Positions 55,722 through 64,000 of a stretch of DNA of 64,000 nucleotides are shown piece after piece. The stretch comes from Pseudidiomarina indica. GTDB lineage: Bacteria; Pseudomonadota; Gammaproteobacteria; Enterobacterales; Alteromonadaceae. Made by a program: the position numbers and the translations under genes. Every line of letters begins with the position of its first letter. Within the stretch, counting starts at the first letter, position 1. Location of the stretch: positions 27,822 to 91,821 of the forward strand of contig JAJUHK010000010.1 of assembly GCA_029279945.1 (NCBI GenBank), read 5' to 3'. The notes beneath the pieces are model-generated. The model did not search any database. It worked only from the letters and a program-made list of their open reading frames with translations, and had not been told where the DNA came from.

Positions 55722-56885
55722 TTATGCGTTTAACGCGCGATCGAGGTCTGCTTTTAAATCATCTAGATCTTCAATACCTACAGAAATCCGCACAAAATTA
55801 TCCCAAATACCCAACTTTTCACGATTTTCTTTTGGAATCGAAGCATGAGTCATAATCGCAGGGTGCTCAATCAGGCTTTCCACACCGCCGAGACTTTCTG
55901 CTAACGCAAAAATCTCAACCGTTTCAAGGAAACGTCGTGCTTTTTCGAGATCGCCTTTGAGTAAAATTGAGATCATACCACCAAACCCACTCATCTGGCG
56001 CTTCGCTAATTCATGCTGCGGATGGCTCGCCAACCCCGGGTAAATCACTTTTTCTACCTGTGGATGCTGCTCCAGCCATTGCGCCAATTCGAGTGCAGCA
56101 GCATTGTGATGACGCATCCGCAACGCCAATGTTTTCACCCCACGCAGCGCCAAGTAGCTATCAAATGGCCCTGCTACCGCACCAACTGAGTTTTGTAAAA
56201 ACTTCATTTTCTCAATGAGTTCTGGGTTATCACCCACCACTGCAATACCACCCACCATATCGGAGTGACCGTTTAAGTACTTGGTCGCTGAGTGCATCAC
56301 AATATCCGCACCTAACTCTAACGGGCGTTGGTTATATGGCGTGGCAAAGGTGTTATCGACGACCACCAAAATTTGGTGTTGTTTTGCTAACGCCGTGATT
56401 GCCGCAATATCTACCAGCTTCAACATCGGGTTACTTGGTGTTTCAACCCAAATCATCCGTGTTGCCGGTGTGATGGCTGCTGCCACGGCATCCACATCAG
56501 TCATGTCAACATAGGAAAATTTTAACCCAGCAGAGCGGCCGCGAACTTTATCAAATAAACGGAAGGTACCGCCGTATAAATCATCCATGGCAATAACGTG
56601 ATCACCTGAATCAAGTAATTCCATGATGGTTGATGTAGCAGCCATACCTGAAGCGAACGCGAACCCATGTTCGCCGCCTTCAAGGCTTGCCACTGCACGT
56701 TCCCATGCAAATCGAGTGGGGTTTTGTGAACGGGAGTATTCAAACCCTTGGTGAACACCAGGGCTTTCTTGAATGTATGTTGAGCTGGTAAAAATTGGTG
56801 GCATTACTGCACCCGTAGCAGGTTCAGGCGATTGTCCACCGTGAATCGCTAACGTTGCAAACTTAAGTTGTTTATTCTCAGCCAT
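55722..56885 (-). CDS. cystathionine gamma-lyase (trans-sulfuration PLP enzyme)
   Basis: The 387-residue protein belongs to the Cys/Met metabolism PLP family. PLP Lys202 lies in SATKYLNGHSDMVGG, YSRSQNPTR binds PLP from the neighbour subunit, and FASGMAA binds the phosphate. Sequence alone does not cleanly separate gamma-lyase from gamma-synthase (MetB). Coupling to a cystathionine beta-synthase-like gene (8-bp overlap) favours gamma-lyase, releasing cysteine, 2-oxobutyrate and ammonia. It ends before a stem-loop shared with the convergent dehydratase gene. Confidence 0.88.
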   Translation of the reverse strand: MAENKQLKFATLAIHGGQSPEPATGAVMPPIFTSSTYIQESPGVHQGFEYSRSQNPTRFAWERAVASLEGGEHGFAFASGMAATSTIMELLDSGDHVIAMDDLYGGTFRLFDKVRGRSAGLKFSYVDMTDVDAVAAAITPATRMIWVETPSNPMLKLVDIAAITALAKQHQILVVVDNTFATPYNQRPLELGADIVMHSATKYLNGHSDMVGGIAVVGDNPELIEKMKFLQNSVGAVAGPFDSYLALRGVKTLALRMRHHNAAALELAQWLEQHPQVEKVIYPGLASHPQHELAKRQMSGFGGMISILLKGDLEKARRFLETVEIFALAESLGGVESLIEHPAIMTHASIPKENREKLGIWDNFVRISVGIEDLDDLKADLDRALNA

Positions 56886-57858
56886 GGTCGTTCTCCAATA
56901 AATGGTGAGCGCTCATCCACTCATCATTATACAATTTTGACAAATAACGATTACCCGTGTCGCAAGCCAGGGTAACGACCCGCTTTGGCTCAGTTTGCTC
57001 ACGGCAATAGCGCAACGCAGCAGCTAATAAGGTACCGCTTGACGAGCCCACCATAATACCTTCTTTAACAAGCAATTCGCGAGCGGTTAAGAACGCTTCT
57101 TTGTCGCTGATAGCATAGGCTTTGTTGGCCAGCTTAATCTCACAAATTGAAGGAATAAAATCTTCGCCAATACCTTCGACCAACCAACTGCCTGGTGTAA
57201 CGTCCTCATTGCGGTTAATTAGCGGCTCCAGAATAGAACCTTCTGGGTCGGCAAGCACTAAATCGATAGCAGCATTTTGTTCACGCAAGTAACGGCCAAT
57301 TCCGGTAAGCGTTCCACCCGACCCGACGCCACACACGAATGCATCCAATTGACCTTTCATCTGTTGCCAAATTTCAGGGCCCGTTGTTTGATAATGCGCC
57401 GCAACGTTAGCTGGGTTGGCAAATTGGTTGACATAGAAGTAACCGTGCTCTTCGGCTAACCGCTCTGCCATATCCTGATAATATTCCGGGTGCCCCTTTT
57501 GCACATCAGAGCGAGTCTGAATAACTTCTGCACCCATCGCGCGTAAGTTATTCACTTTTTCCGCTGACATTTTGTCGGGCATCACGATTTTTAGTGGGTA
57601 ACCTTTACTCGCTGCCACCAATGCGAGACCTAAGCCAGTGTTGCCTGCGGTTGCTTCGATAATTGTCATTCCCGGCTGTAACGCGCCTGAGTGTTCGGCA
57701 GCTTCGATCATGCTTACCGCAATTCGATCTTTAATCGAACCACCTGGGTTCATCATCTCAAGCTTGATATAAAGCTCACATGGCCCCGTGTCGATGGACG
57801 AGATTTTTACCATTGGCGTTTTGCCAATCATTTCTAATACATTTTGATAAACCTGCAT
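56878..57858 (-). CDS. cystathionine beta-synthase-type / cysteine synthase-like enzyme
   Basis: The 326-residue PLP enzyme has Lys43 in NPGGSIKDR, the TAGNTG substrate loop and GSGGTLTG phosphate loop. The C-terminal CDTGNRYLSKLYNDEWM resembles cystathionine beta-synthase more than CysK, though the regulatory CBS pair is absent. With the downstream lyase it would convert homocysteine plus serine to cysteine (reverse transsulfuration). O-acetylserine use cannot be excluded. It is the first gene of the pair, with its promoter in the 142-bp gap before 58001. Confidence 0.85.
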   Translation of the reverse strand: MQVYQNVLEMIGKTPMVKISSIDTGPCELYIKLEMMNPGGSIKDRIAVSMIEAAEHSGALQPGMTIIEATAGNTGLGLALVAASKGYPLKIVMPDKMSAEKVNNLRAMGAEVIQTRSDVQKGHPEYYQDMAERLAEEHGYFYVNQFANPANVAAHYQTTGPEIWQQMKGQLDAFVCGVGSGGTLTGIGRYLREQNAAIDLVLADPEGSILEPLINRNEDVTPGSWLVEGIGEDFIPSICEIKLANKAYAISDKEAFLTARELLVKEGIMVGSSSGTLLAAALRYCREQTEPKRVVTLACDTGNRYLSKLYNDEWMSAHHLLENDHG

Positions 57859-58000
57859 GATCGTGGTATCCGTTACAGTCTAGTCTTAATTAAATACGTT
57901 CAATGGCTGATATTATCGCATGATGGACGGTTTCATAGCAAAGTTAGCTATGGCAAAGTATCAGTACATTTTGGAATAACACATAACAAGGAAAATAATA

Positions 58001-58624
58001 ATGAAACAATTCAATCCTGCAGGCGTACTACGCCCAACTCTCTTGGCAGCAGCAAGTATTGCTCTGTTAGCTGGCTGCCAGCCTGGGGAGCAAGAAAATA
58101 CGGGCTATATCGATGCACAAACAGCGTTTATGGATGCCTTCCGTCCATATTGTGGGCAAGCATTTGCGGCCAAAATTGTCACTGATAACCAGCCTAGCCC
58201 AGCGTGGGACTATCCACTGGTCGTTCATATTCGTGATTGTGAAGAACGTGTCATACGTATGCCACTGCATGTAGGAGAAGACCGCTCACGCACGTGGGTA
58301 CTGACCCAACATCCTGGTTATATCGATTTTCAACACTATCACTTGCATGAAGATGGTACACCGGATGATGTTTCTCCTTATGGTGGACAAACCATTGTAA
58401 CCGGTGAAGCAACAGTACAAGCATTCCCTGTTGATGAAGCCAGTAAAGCATTGTTTATCGAGAACGGCCTCGACGTTTCAACGACGAACACTTGGACTAT
58501 CCGCTTTGTTGATGACAACACAATGAGCTATCAGCTGTCTCGTCCAGGTCGAATTTTTGAGGTTCATGTGGATCTGAGCCAACCTATCGATCTGCCACCA
58601 CCGGCTTGGGGTTACAAAGGCTAA
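58001..58624 (+). CDS. uncharacterised lipoprotein
   Basis: The 207-residue protein has a lipoprotein signal ending LLAGC (Cys26). The mature domain has two more cysteines (in PYCGQAF and RDCEER) that could form a disulfide, and many aromatic and acidic residues. No family is recognised. ACAAGG upstream serves the ATG. Its stop overlaps the ATG cluster before ltaE, so they are probably co-transcribed. Confidence 0.75.
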   Translation: MKQFNPAGVLRPTLLAAASIALLAGCQPGEQENTGYIDAQTAFMDAFRPYCGQAFAAKIVTDNQPSPAWDYPLVVHIRDCEERVIRMPLHVGEDRSRTWVLTQHPGYIDFQHYHLHEDGTPDDVSPYGGQTIVTGEATVQAFPVDEASKALFIENGLDVSTTNTWTIRFVDDNTMSYQLSRPGRIFEVHVDLSQPIDLPPPAWGYKG

Positions 58625-58626
58625 TG

Positions 58627-59628
58627 ATGATTGACCTACGTAGTGATACTGTCACTCAACCTACTGCTGCCATGCGCGCTGCCATGGCAGCAGCAGTTGT
58701 CGGTGATGATGTCTTTGGCGATGACCCCAGCGTTATCGCATTACAGCACCGTGTTGCTGAGCTGACCGGCAAAGAAGCTGCTCTCATTGCTAGTAGCGGC
58801 ACCCAAACTAACCTTCTCGCAATTTTATCGCACTGCCAACGCGGTGAAGAGTATTTGGTTGGCCAGGAGTATCACACCTACCGCTACGAAGCTGGTGGTG
58901 CTGCAGTATTAGGTGGGATAGTACCGCAGCCGTTTGAAGTTGAATCAGATGGCACACTCGATTTGAATCTTGTTGATCGGCGTGTAAAACCAGATGACCC
59001 CCATTTTCCAATTACCCGGCTGCTGACACTGGAAAACACACATACCGGAAAAGTGATCCCTCAATCATACATGCTCGCTGCGCGACGTTTGTGTGATCGT
59101 CATGGGCTGAATTTACATCTCGATGGTGCACGCTTGTTTAACGCCAGTGTCGCTACCCAAACGTCGATCGCCGATTTATGTGCGCCCTTTGATAGTGTTT
59201 CCATTTGCTTTTCCAAGGGATTAGGTGCCCCAATCGGGTCAGTGTTAGTGGGGTCTGCGAATTTCATTCAGCGCGCTAAGCGGTGGCGCAAGATGCTGGG
59301 GGGCGGTATGCGGCAAGCAGGGATCATGGCTGCTGCCATGAGCTATGCACTGGATCATCATGTCGCTCGTCTGGCGGAAGATCACGTAAACGCCCAAAGG
59401 CTCGCAGAAGGTCTCAGTGATATTGAAGGGCTCTACGTTGAACCAGCGCAAACCAACATGGTATACGTAAATTTTGCAAGTCCTGAACACGCACAACGAG
59501 TCAGCCAACAACTTATGCAACAAGGTATTTTAACTGCCACGAGCCAACGCATGCGGTTAGTGACACACTTGGATATCGATGCCGCCGCTATTGAACGTGT
59601 CATCAGCGCATTTAGTACCATCTGTTAG
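58627..59628 (+). CDS. ltaE: low-specificity L-threonine aldolase
   Basis: LtaE is a PLP enzyme that splits L-threonine and L-allo-threonine to glycine and acetaldehyde. The 333-residue length equals E. coli LtaE from MIDLRSDTVT, and the PLP lysine is Lys197 in CFSKGLGAPIG, the same number. ATG 58627 is 6 bp from AAAGG; ATG 58624 is the alternative. Together with kbl-tdh and the dehydratase it gives this organism three threonine-degrading routes in one window. Its stop overlaps comM by 4 bp. Confidence 0.96.
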   Translation: MIDLRSDTVTQPTAAMRAAMAAAVVGDDVFGDDPSVIALQHRVAELTGKEAALIASSGTQTNLLAILSHCQRGEEYLVGQEYHTYRYEAGGAAVLGGIVPQPFEVESDGTLDLNLVDRRVKPDDPHFPITRLLTLENTHTGKVIPQSYMLAARRLCDRHGLNLHLDGARLFNASVATQTSIADLCAPFDSVSICFSKGLGAPIGSVLVGSANFIQRAKRWRKMLGGGMRQAGIMAAAMSYALDHHVARLAEDHVNAQRLAEGLSDIEGLYVEPAQTNMVYVNFASPEHAQRVSQQLMQQGILTATSQRMRLVTHLDIDAAAIERVISAFSTIC

Positions 59629-61163
59629 TGGGTGTGCAGTTGTTGGAGCAGACGATCGAGGGCTCGGTAGCTTAACGCCTCCGCTAAATGAGGGCGACTA
59701 ATCTGGTTCTGCTCTGCTAAATCGGCGATCGTGCGAGCAAGACGCAGCAGCCGATGGTAGGCGCGATGAGATAAATGAAATTGCTCGATCGCTGCCACTA
59801 GAAACTCGTGATCAACGTCGCTAAGCCCACACCATTGTGGCAACTGGGTGGGTGCAAGCTCACTGTTGAGGCAACCTTGCCGCTCTAATTGTCGCTGCCG
59901 CGCAGCGACAACCGCAGCACGCCAGTGTGGTGATAATTTTTCGCTAGCAACCGCCTGTTGTTGTAGCACCTCAGGTTGCCGTAATACCTCAACTTGCATA
60001 TCAATTCGATCAAGTAATGGTCCGGACAACTTACCAAGGTATTTAATGATCTGTTCTGGCGTTGCGCGCGCACTGGCAAGCGTACCATCAAAATGCCCGC
60101 ACGGTGACGGATTTAACGCACACACCAACTGAAAATGAGCTGGATAAGTTACTTGATGACCAGCGCGACTAATAGTTACTGTACGAGATTCTAACGGCTC
60201 CCGTAAGGAATCTAGAACATGACGAGCAAACTCGGGAAGTTCATCAAGAAATAATAACGAGCGATGCGCCAAAGAGATCTCGCCCGGCTGAGGCGGTGAA
60301 CTACCCCCAACGAGCGCAGCGGCCGAACACGAATGATGGGGGGCACGTAACACGCGCTCTTGCCAATGGGTATGCTTTAACGCCCCAGTAATTGAGCGAA
60401 TTGCCGCAACCTCAAGCCCTTCCGCTTCAGATAGCGGGGGCAACAACCCCAGGAGCCGTTGTGCCAGCATCGTTTTGCCGGTACCAGGAGGTCCCACGAA
60501 TAGCACATGATGCCCGCCAGCAGCTGCGAGTAGTAAAGCACGTTTCGCCTGCTCTTGACCGATTACATCGGTGATATCACCCGTGTCGGGTAACGGGGGC
60601 GGTATGTTATTTGGTTGTAGGTATGGAATGGGTGTGGGGCTGGTCAAATGTTCAAAAACATCGCGCAAGCTTTCGGCGGCGACACATTGTTGTTGGCTCA
60701 ACATTGCGGCTTCGGCCGCATTATCAAACGGAATAACAGCTTCCCGACCTTCGTTACGACACTGAATGACAGCAGGCAGTATGCCAGTAACATCGCGCAA
60801 TTCACCATTTAGCGTCAGTTCACCATAAAACTCCCGACCGACTACCGCACGCTCATTTATTTGACCGGCGGCAACCATAATGCCGATTGCAATCGCTAAG
60901 TCATAACGAGCACCGTGTTTGGGGAGATCGGCAGGTGCTAAATTAACGGTGATTTTAGTTCCTCGTGGGAAATCGTAACCACTGGCGAGAATCGCAGAAC
61001 GAACCCGATCACGCGCTTCGCGCACGCCGGTTTGTGGCAACCCAACAATGGTAAATGCAGGAAGCCCGCTCGCCAACGCAATTTCCACACACACTAATGG
61101 CGCATCTATTCCATATTGAGCACGGGTATAAACCCTTGCTATGGAGACCGTTTTGCTTGCCAT
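59625..61163 (-). CDS. comM: ComM/YifB family Mg-chelatase-like AAA+ helicase
   Basis: ComM is a hexameric AAA+ helicase that promotes branch migration during natural transformation. The 512-residue protein has an N-terminal Lon-protease-like domain (about 1-190), then Walker A GPPGTGKTMLAQRLLG, Walker B LLFLDELPEF and a C-terminal Mg-chelatase region (SYRALDRLLQ). ATG 61163 follows GGAGGGAG; an upstream ATG at 61184 is less likely. With comF it hints at competence, though no pilus or uptake genes lie here. Confidence 0.94.
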   Translation of the reverse strand: MASKTVSIARVYTRAQYGIDAPLVCVEIALASGLPAFTIVGLPQTGVREARDRVRSAILASGYDFPRGTKITVNLAPADLPKHGARYDLAIAIGIMVAAGQINERAVVGREFYGELTLNGELRDVTGILPAVIQCRNEGREAVIPFDNAAEAAMLSQQQCVAAESLRDVFEHLTSPTPIPYLQPNNIPPPLPDTGDITDVIGQEQAKRALLLAAAGGHHVLFVGPPGTGKTMLAQRLLGLLPPLSEAEGLEVAAIRSITGALKHTHWQERVLRAPHHSCSAAALVGGSSPPQPGEISLAHRSLLFLDELPEFARHVLDSLREPLESRTVTISRAGHQVTYPAHFQLVCALNPSPCGHFDGTLASARATPEQIIKYLGKLSGPLLDRIDMQVEVLRQPEVLQQQAVASEKLSPHWRAAVVAARQRQLERQGCLNSELAPTQLPQWCGLSDVDHEFLVAAIEQFHLSHRAYHRLLRLARTIADLAEQNQISRPHLAEALSYRALDRLLQQLHTH

Positions 61164-61190
61164 CACTCCCTCCTTGGTGGTCATGGGTGC

Positions 61191-61228
61191 AAAAAAACTA
61201 GGTGGCTTGACTATAACAAATCAAGCCA
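61191..61228 (-). terminator. intrinsic terminator of the fpr-ndh operon
   Basis: On the minus strand TGGCTTGA and TCAAGCCA pair around a 10-nt loop (61228-61203), followed by CCTAG and seven T residues (61197-61191). Confidence 0.75.
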
Positions 61229-61278
61229 TCTAACAGAGCGAGGAGATGTCGGATTCAGGTGTCCGCGATAGAGGGTCT

Positions 61279-62574
61279 TTAGTGGAGCTTTAAGCGAGGG
61301 CGCAAACGACGATTAATGACTTGCGCCAACATATACAGGAAGGTTTTGAAATAGCCATGAATGGCTACTTGATGCATCCGATAAAGTGCTTTATACATGA
61401 TGCGCGCCAGCGTCCCTTCAATCATCATTGAGCCACGGGCTAAGTTACCCATCAAGGTGCCAACCGCATTGTAATTTGAAAGGGATACCAGTGAACCGTG
61501 GTCTTTGTAAACAAACGGCTTCATCGGCTTGCCGTTTAGCGCACGAAGCAGGTTCCCATAAAGACAATCGGCCATTTGATGCGCAGCTTGCGCACGCGGG
61601 GGTACACGGCGGCCATCAGGTAATGTTAATGCGGCACAATCACCCAATGCAAATACCTTAGGATCACGTGTGGTTTGCAGTGTATCGGTTACCACCAACT
61701 GATTCCCACGGTTCGTTTCTAGACCCGCGAAATTGGCTAAAAAGTCTGGCGCACGCACACCAGCTGCCCACACTTTAATCGCTGCCTCAATGAATTCACC
61801 GGATTGCGTTACAAAACCATCGGCAGTGACGCTTTTTACTGCAGTTTCTGTCCGGATTTCTACCCCTAAGCGAGTTAACTCTTGGGCGGCAGCAGCTGCA
61901 ATACGATCTTTTAGCGCAGGCAAAATACGTGGTCCCGCTTCGATAAGTACAATTTCCAGTTGTGCTGGGTCGAAATCATCAAAGCCGTAGCCTCGAATCA
62001 GCTCCGCTGACTTATGTAATTCAGCAGACAACTCAACTCCGGTTGCGCCGGCACCGACAATCCCTACTCGTAATGGTTTTGGATAACGTTGTGCTTGCGA
62101 TGCCAAAAAGGTGTTCATTAAGGTGTGATGAAAGCGCTTCGCTTGTTTCACACTATCGAGGAAATAGCAGTGTTCAGCAGCACCCTCAGTGCCAAAATCG
62201 TTAGTCACCGAACCAATTGCGATAACCAGTTGATCGTAATAGATATTGCGTGAAGCTACTACTTCGTTACCTTGGTTGTCATAAATTGGTGCTAAGGTAA
62301 TGATTTGTTTGTCGCGATCAAGCCCAGTCAACTCACCCGGTTGAAAACGAAATCCCGAAGCGGCAGCCTGTACTCGATAATCGACGCCGTCCATGTCTGC
62401 ATCCAGTGCGCCAGCAGCCACTTCATGCAGTAACGGTTTCCAAATATGCGTTAAATTTCGGTCTACTAAGGTGATCTTGGTGTGGGGATCAGATTTAAAT
62501 TTGCGCCCCAGTTTACTTGCGAGCTCCAACCCACCAGCACCACCGCCGACGATGACGATTTGATGCTCTGACAT
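61279..62574 (-). CDS. ndh: type II NADH dehydrogenase (NDH-2)
   Basis: NDH-2 passes electrons from NADH to quinone without proton pumping. The 431-residue flavoprotein has the FAD site IVGGGAGGLELA at residue 7 and the NADH site VGIVGAGATGVELSAEL near 165. The second FAD motif VFALGDCA follows near 305, and a basic amphipathic C-terminal membrane anchor closes it. E. coli Ndh has 434 residues. It starts 18 bp after the fpr stop, probably on one transcript. Confidence 0.96.
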   Translation of the reverse strand: MSEHQIVIVGGGAGGLELASKLGRKFKSDPHTKITLVDRNLTHIWKPLLHEVAAGALDADMDGVDYRVQAAASGFRFQPGELTGLDRDKQIITLAPIYDNQGNEVVASRNIYYDQLVIAIGSVTNDFGTEGAAEHCYFLDSVKQAKRFHHTLMNTFLASQAQRYPKPLRVGIVGAGATGVELSAELHKSAELIRGYGFDDFDPAQLEIVLIEAGPRILPALKDRIAAAAAQELTRLGVEIRTETAVKSVTADGFVTQSGEFIEAAIKVWAAGVRAPDFLANFAGLETNRGNQLVVTDTLQTTRDPKVFALGDCAALTLPDGRRVPPRAQAAHQMADCLYGNLLRALNGKPMKPFVYKDHGSLVSLSNYNAVGTLMGNLARGSMMIEGTLARIMYKALYRMHQVAIHGYFKTFLYMLAQVINRRLRPRLKLH

Positions 62575-62592
62575 ATACTGCCCTTAATGTGC

Positions 62593-63333
62593 TTACCAGT
62601 AATGCTCCATAGTCACATTACCTGGTTTCCGTCGTAGATTTTTGGGTAACCCCATCACATCCAATAGGGCTCTGGTATCGCGGATCATCTCTGGATTACC
62701 GCACAACATCACTTGCGCCCGATTGGTTAGGGTATCCCCTACTGCTTGTTGTAATTGATTGCTTTCGATCAATGCAGGGATCCGCCCGCGCAGCGCGCCA
62801 GGATAATCCTCACGACTCACAATAGGTTGATACGTGAATTGGTTTGGGTACAAGGCAACCCAGTCCATGATTTTATTTTGGTAGGCTAAATCAGCACCGT
62901 ACCGTACTGCATGCACCAGATGGATACGTGCGAAACGTTGCCACGGCTCATGCGTTGAAAGCATGGATAAATAAGGACCGATACCCGTCCCTGTCGCTAT
63001 CAACCACAAACTATCGCCATCTGGAACTTCATTCAGTGTGAAGAATCCGCTAGGTGGTTGTGATACTTCAATCAGTTGTCCAGGCTGCAGTTGATGCAGC
63101 AAGGGTGAAAATAAGCCGTCGTGGATACGGTTGACTAAAAAATCGAGAATGGAATCATCAGGCCCATTAACCAGTGAATACGCTCGCTGAACTCGACCGC
63201 CGTCATGCTCTAATCTTAACCGAACAAACTGACCAGCAATAAACGCGAACGGCTCAGTGCGTACTCGCAAGCTAAACAGTTCTTGATTCCAAGCGTAATT
63301 TTCAATGACTTCTCCGGTTAACCATTGTGCCAT
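62593..63333 (-). CDS. fpr: ferredoxin/flavodoxin-NADP+ reductase
   Basis: Fpr exchanges electrons between NADPH and ferredoxin or flavodoxin. The 246-residue protein has the FAD motif RAYSLVNGP, the nucleotide motif GTGIGPYLSML and the C-terminus NLRRKPGNVTMEHYW, ending as E. coli Fpr does. GGAGATTCC precedes the ATG. It forms a redox pair with ndh immediately downstream. Confidence 0.95.
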   Translation of the reverse strand: MAQWLTGEVIENYAWNQELFSLRVRTEPFAFIAGQFVRLRLEHDGGRVQRAYSLVNGPDDSILDFLVNRIHDGLFSPLLHQLQPGQLIEVSQPPSGFFTLNEVPDGDSLWLIATGTGIGPYLSMLSTHEPWQRFARIHLVHAVRYGADLAYQNKIMDWVALYPNQFTYQPIVSREDYPGALRGRIPALIESNQLQQAVGDTLTNRAQVMLCGNPEMIRDTRALLDVMGLPKNLRRKPGNVTMEHYW

Positions 63334-63557
63334 TGGAATCTCCTTTTGGTGCCTGGAGTTCGCGCTATAGTACGCTGTTCACGCAAGCGTGGCTACTTTC
63401 AACCATACTTTTCGGTAACAACTAGTGTTACACTTACTGTACACCCCGATACCATAGCTTATGGGTTTAATCATGAACCCAGTGAGATTATTTGGAATGC
63501 TCGCTACACCTCAATTATTACGCCAAACTGAAATCCAGTATGGCCGCCACAGACTAA
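63334..63557. other. intergenic region between ubiK and fpr
   Basis: About 220 bp between fpr (starting at 63333) and the ubiK stop. It holds the fpr-ndh promoter, not clearly definable. A plus-strand frame from 63461 runs antisense into ubiK and is not convincing as a gene. Confidence 0.45.
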
Positions 63558-63800
63558 TTAATCGTGTTCTTGCTTCAGCTGCGCTAATTCCTGCTCCAGC
63601 TGGTCAACCCGCTGGCGCAGGCGCAGCAATAACTGTTGCTGCACATCCAATTCTTCCCGCGTTACGACATCGAGTTTGCTCAATTGCTGCTGCAAAATGG
63701 TTTTCACACGTTGCTCAAATTGCCCGGCAAAATCTTTGACCCCAGCTGGGATGCTGTCATTGATTTGACGAGCAATTTCTTCAATTTTTTTAGGATCCAT
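63558..63800 (-). CDS. ubiK: ubiquinone biosynthesis accessory factor UbiK
   Basis: UbiK (YqiC) helps the Ubi enzyme complex in aerobic ubiquinone synthesis. The 80-residue protein starts MDPKKIEEIARQI, has an amphipathic middle and a C-terminal coiled coil (VDQLEQELAQLKQE), the family layout. ATG 63800 has GATGGA upstream; ATG 63806 is an alternative. It complements ubiC and ubiA elsewhere in the window. Confidence 0.92.
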   Translation of the reverse strand: MDPKKIEEIARQINDSIPAGVKDFAGQFEQRVKTILQQQLSKLDVVTREELDVQQQLLLRLRQRVDQLEQELAQLKQEHD

Positions 63801-63869
63801 AATCATTCCATCTCAGAGTAGTTATCATTTCATCGGCATTCTAACGGATTCACGTTTAGCTTAGCAAAA

Positions 63870-63927
63870 CCCGCGTAAACCCTCGCCCAATCGGGCGGGG
63901 ATATAAGCGGGAAACGCGAAGCGTTTC
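63870..63927. repeat. terminal hairpins of an IS200/IS605-type element
   Basis: CCTCGCCC (63881-63888) pairs with GGGCGGGG (63893-63900). It is enclosed by CCCGC (63870-63874) and GCGGG (63907-63911). A second hairpin GAAACGC/GCGTTTC (63911-63927) runs up to the transposase stop codon. Subterminal imperfect hairpins of this kind are the DNA recognised by IS200/IS605 transposases. Confidence 0.65.
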
Positions 63928-64000
63928 TAGTCAGGTGTGGCCTGACTTTGTACATATTCTTTCAGCGTTTCAATCGTTGCACCACCTGCGCTACAGGCAA
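63927..64000 (-). CDS. IS200/IS605 family TnpA-like transposase, C-terminal end (cut by window edge)
   Basis: A minus-strand frame enters at the window edge and ends with TAG at 63929-63927 after 23 visible residues, ACSAGGATIETLKEYVQSQA then TPD. This resembles the C-terminus of IS200/IS605 TnpA (GGA.IE.LK.YVE.Q). The adjoining hairpins support the call. The rest of the gene lies outside the window. Confidence 0.65.
   Translation of the reverse strand, partial: ACSAGGATIETLKEYVQSQATPD

Noticed and set aside
63461..63739. Plus-strand frame starting MGLIMNPVRLFGMLATPQLL, with promoter-like sequence upstream
   Set aside because: Two thirds of it is antisense to ubiK and turns into Ala/Pro-rich shadow sequence; no family recognised. 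The first 30 codons could be a remnant, but I cannot support it.

Overview
The window is about 64 kb of ordinary-looking chromosome from a gammaproteobacterium. Gene families and gene order fit Alteromonadales, probably an Idiomarina-like marine heterotroph. That placement is inferred from recognised proteins and their order, not from a database search. Base composition is moderate and coding density is high. Many neighbours overlap by 1-11 bp, and I found no rRNA, tRNA or CRISPR array.

Layout. 0-5.7 kb: a cut SLC13-type permease, an exported S9 peptidase with a diguanylate cyclase, then pckA and coaD on the minus strand. 5.8-10.7 kb: a plus-strand run kbl-tdh-glpE-glpG-ubiC-ubiA (threonine catabolism, rhomboid protease, start of ubiquinone synthesis). 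10.7-14.3 kb: plsB, divergent from an SOS-controlled lexA-sulA pair with two LexA boxes. 14.6-23 kb: a complete heme-aa3-type cytochrome c oxidase locus. It holds coxB with a fused cytochrome c domain, ctaD, ctaG, coxC, then SURF1, a Sco-like CXXXC protein, ctaA, ctaB and sco; an antisense DUF2909 gene sits inside it. 23-31 kb: polysaccharide deacetylase and MATE pump with overlapping divergent starts, nfuA, a large M14 peptidase, comF/gntX, bioH and mutM. 31-37 kb: a 2OG-Fe(II) oxygenase, rpmG-rpmB, radC, coaBC-slmA, gpsA-secB-yibN. 37.5-40.9 kb: gpmI-envC-yibQ.

40.9-49.2 kb is the accessory region. It begins against a DUF488 gene stub and carries a 2156-residue exported SpvB/FG-GAP/RHS protein. 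The variable tip of that protein has a GHSLG lipase-like nucleophile motif. An overlapping small lipoprotein gene follows and looks like a cognate immunity gene. Next come a 450-bp duplicated RHS core with a truncated orphan tip, and a decayed IS66 element that carries a block of palindromes. This polymorphic-toxin locus is the most interesting part of the window.

49.3-64 kb returns to core genes: rpoH, ftsX-ftsE-ftsY, rsmD, DUF1145, DUF416, a Ser/Thr dehydratase, a reverse-transsulfuration pair (cystathionine beta-synthase and gamma-lyase), an unknown lipoprotein, ltaE, comM, fpr-ndh and ubiK. The window ends in the 3' part of an IS200/IS605-type transposase gene with its terminal hairpins.
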